Positions 13,233 through 13,485 of a DNA stretch of 13,485 bases are shown one piece after another. Source of the DNA: an uncultured Clostridia bacterium (GTDB lineage Bacteria > Bacillota_A > Clostridia > Oscillospirales > Acutalibacteraceae); contig CALWIE010000056.1 of NCBI GenBank assembly GCA_944380625.1, forward strand, positions 1 through 13,485. The letters are read 5' to 3'. How positions within the stretch are numbered: the first letter of the stretch is position 1; every line of letters begins with the position of its first letter. Under the pieces are notes generated by a model, which was not told the DNA's origin, searched no databases, and worked only from the letters and a program-made list of their open reading frames with translations. Both the position numbers and the translations under genes were made by a program.

Positions 13233-13485
13233 ATGGAAACCCAAGAAAAGATTGTCAACCGCTACACGGAAAAACCGGTAAAGGCTAAAAACGGCTTCGC
13301 CATGCTGGCGCTCATCCTCCTGCTGCTCTTTGGCAGCATCGCCGTGGCTGTTTGCGGGCCGGTATTTGTCAGTTCTTCCAGCGTGGGCCTGGCGGCAGCC
13401 ATGGTGGTGCTGGGGGTGCTGGTGTTTATCTTCGACCTGGTTTTGATGTCCGGGCTGAAGATTTTAAACCCCAACGAGGCGTTGG
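13233..13485 (+). CDS. SPFH/band-7 domain protein, N-terminal part (cut by window end)
   Basis: Eighty-four codons are visible. A short polar N terminus is followed by two membrane segments (about 21-41 and 51-71), and then GLKILNPNEAL. That last motif is the usual entry into the SPFH (stomatin/prohibitin/flotillin/HflK) domain of Firmicutes band-7 proteins. These proteins form large membrane-associated ring or cage oligomers that organise membrane microdomains or regulate proteases; the client here is unknown. The start is set by AAGGAG a few bases upstream and the perfect promoter at 13165-13193. The frame is open to the last base, so the C-terminal part lies outside the window. Its neighbours suggest a link with the envelope-stress genes upstream, but it is a separate transcription unit. 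Confidence 0.85.
   Translation, partial: METQEKIVNRYTEKPVKAKNGFAMLALILLLLFGSIAVAVCGPVFVSSSSVGLAAAMVVLGVLVFIFDLVLMSGLKILNPNEAL

Noticed and set aside
1..13485. CRISPR array, intact insertion sequence or attachment-site pair
   Set aside because: There are no regularly spaced repeats, no transposase or integrase gene, and no second copy of the tRNA 3' end inside the window.

Overview
The window looks like a chromosomal segment of a GC-rich, low-oxygen gut Clostridium (Oscillospiraceae/Ruminococcaceae-like). This is inferred from strongly GC-rich third codon positions, AGGAGG-type Shine-Dalgarno sites, TTGACA/TATAAT-type promoters, a single-chain iron-sulfur L-serine dehydratase, and an xpaC-telA gene pair typical of Firmicutes. 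No species can be named from sequence alone.

Layout. Positions 1-237 are an AT-richer fragment of a conjugative-element VirB4-type ATPase, broken off at about 183. About 240 bp of non-coding DNA follows, then a tRNA-Pro(UGG) on the minus strand (475-550) with its own promoter and terminator. The fragment lies on the 3' side of the tRNA, as expected for decay of an integrated element. Next, on the minus strand, is a single-gene unit for L-serine dehydratase (611-1816). After it is a compact five-gene minus-strand operon read from 6652 down to 1946: sugar-phosphate isomerase/epimerase-like TIM barrel, HAD phosphatase, MATE exporter, PHP-family phosphoesterase and a TolB-like beta-propeller. It has an extended -10 promoter and a strong terminator. 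A 75-residue lipoprotein gene (6815-7042, minus) with three 11-residue repeats is divergent from a 1-phosphofructokinase-family kinase (7169-8095, plus). The two share an intergenic region with overlapping promoters.

The right part is all plus strand. A four-gene operon (8249-12292) encodes XpaC, TelA/YaaN, a divergent LemA-like membrane-anchored protein and a TPM-domain (YgcG-type) secreted or membrane protein with a very glycine-rich tail. It ends in a good terminator at 12323-12348. A Gph/PpaX-like HAD phosphatase follows (12443-13102), with its own terminator. Then a perfect-consensus promoter drives a membrane-anchored SPFH/band-7 protein cut by the window end.

Functionally, the left half is small-molecule metabolism: serine deamination and a putative phospho-sugar or phosphoester cluster with an exporter. 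The right half is a membrane/envelope stress-type module whose individual families are known but whose joint biochemistry is not. That four-gene module, with an SPFH scaffold gene close by, is the best candidate for an under-described system. The conjugative relic beside the tRNA and the repeat-built lipoprotein are secondary points of interest.
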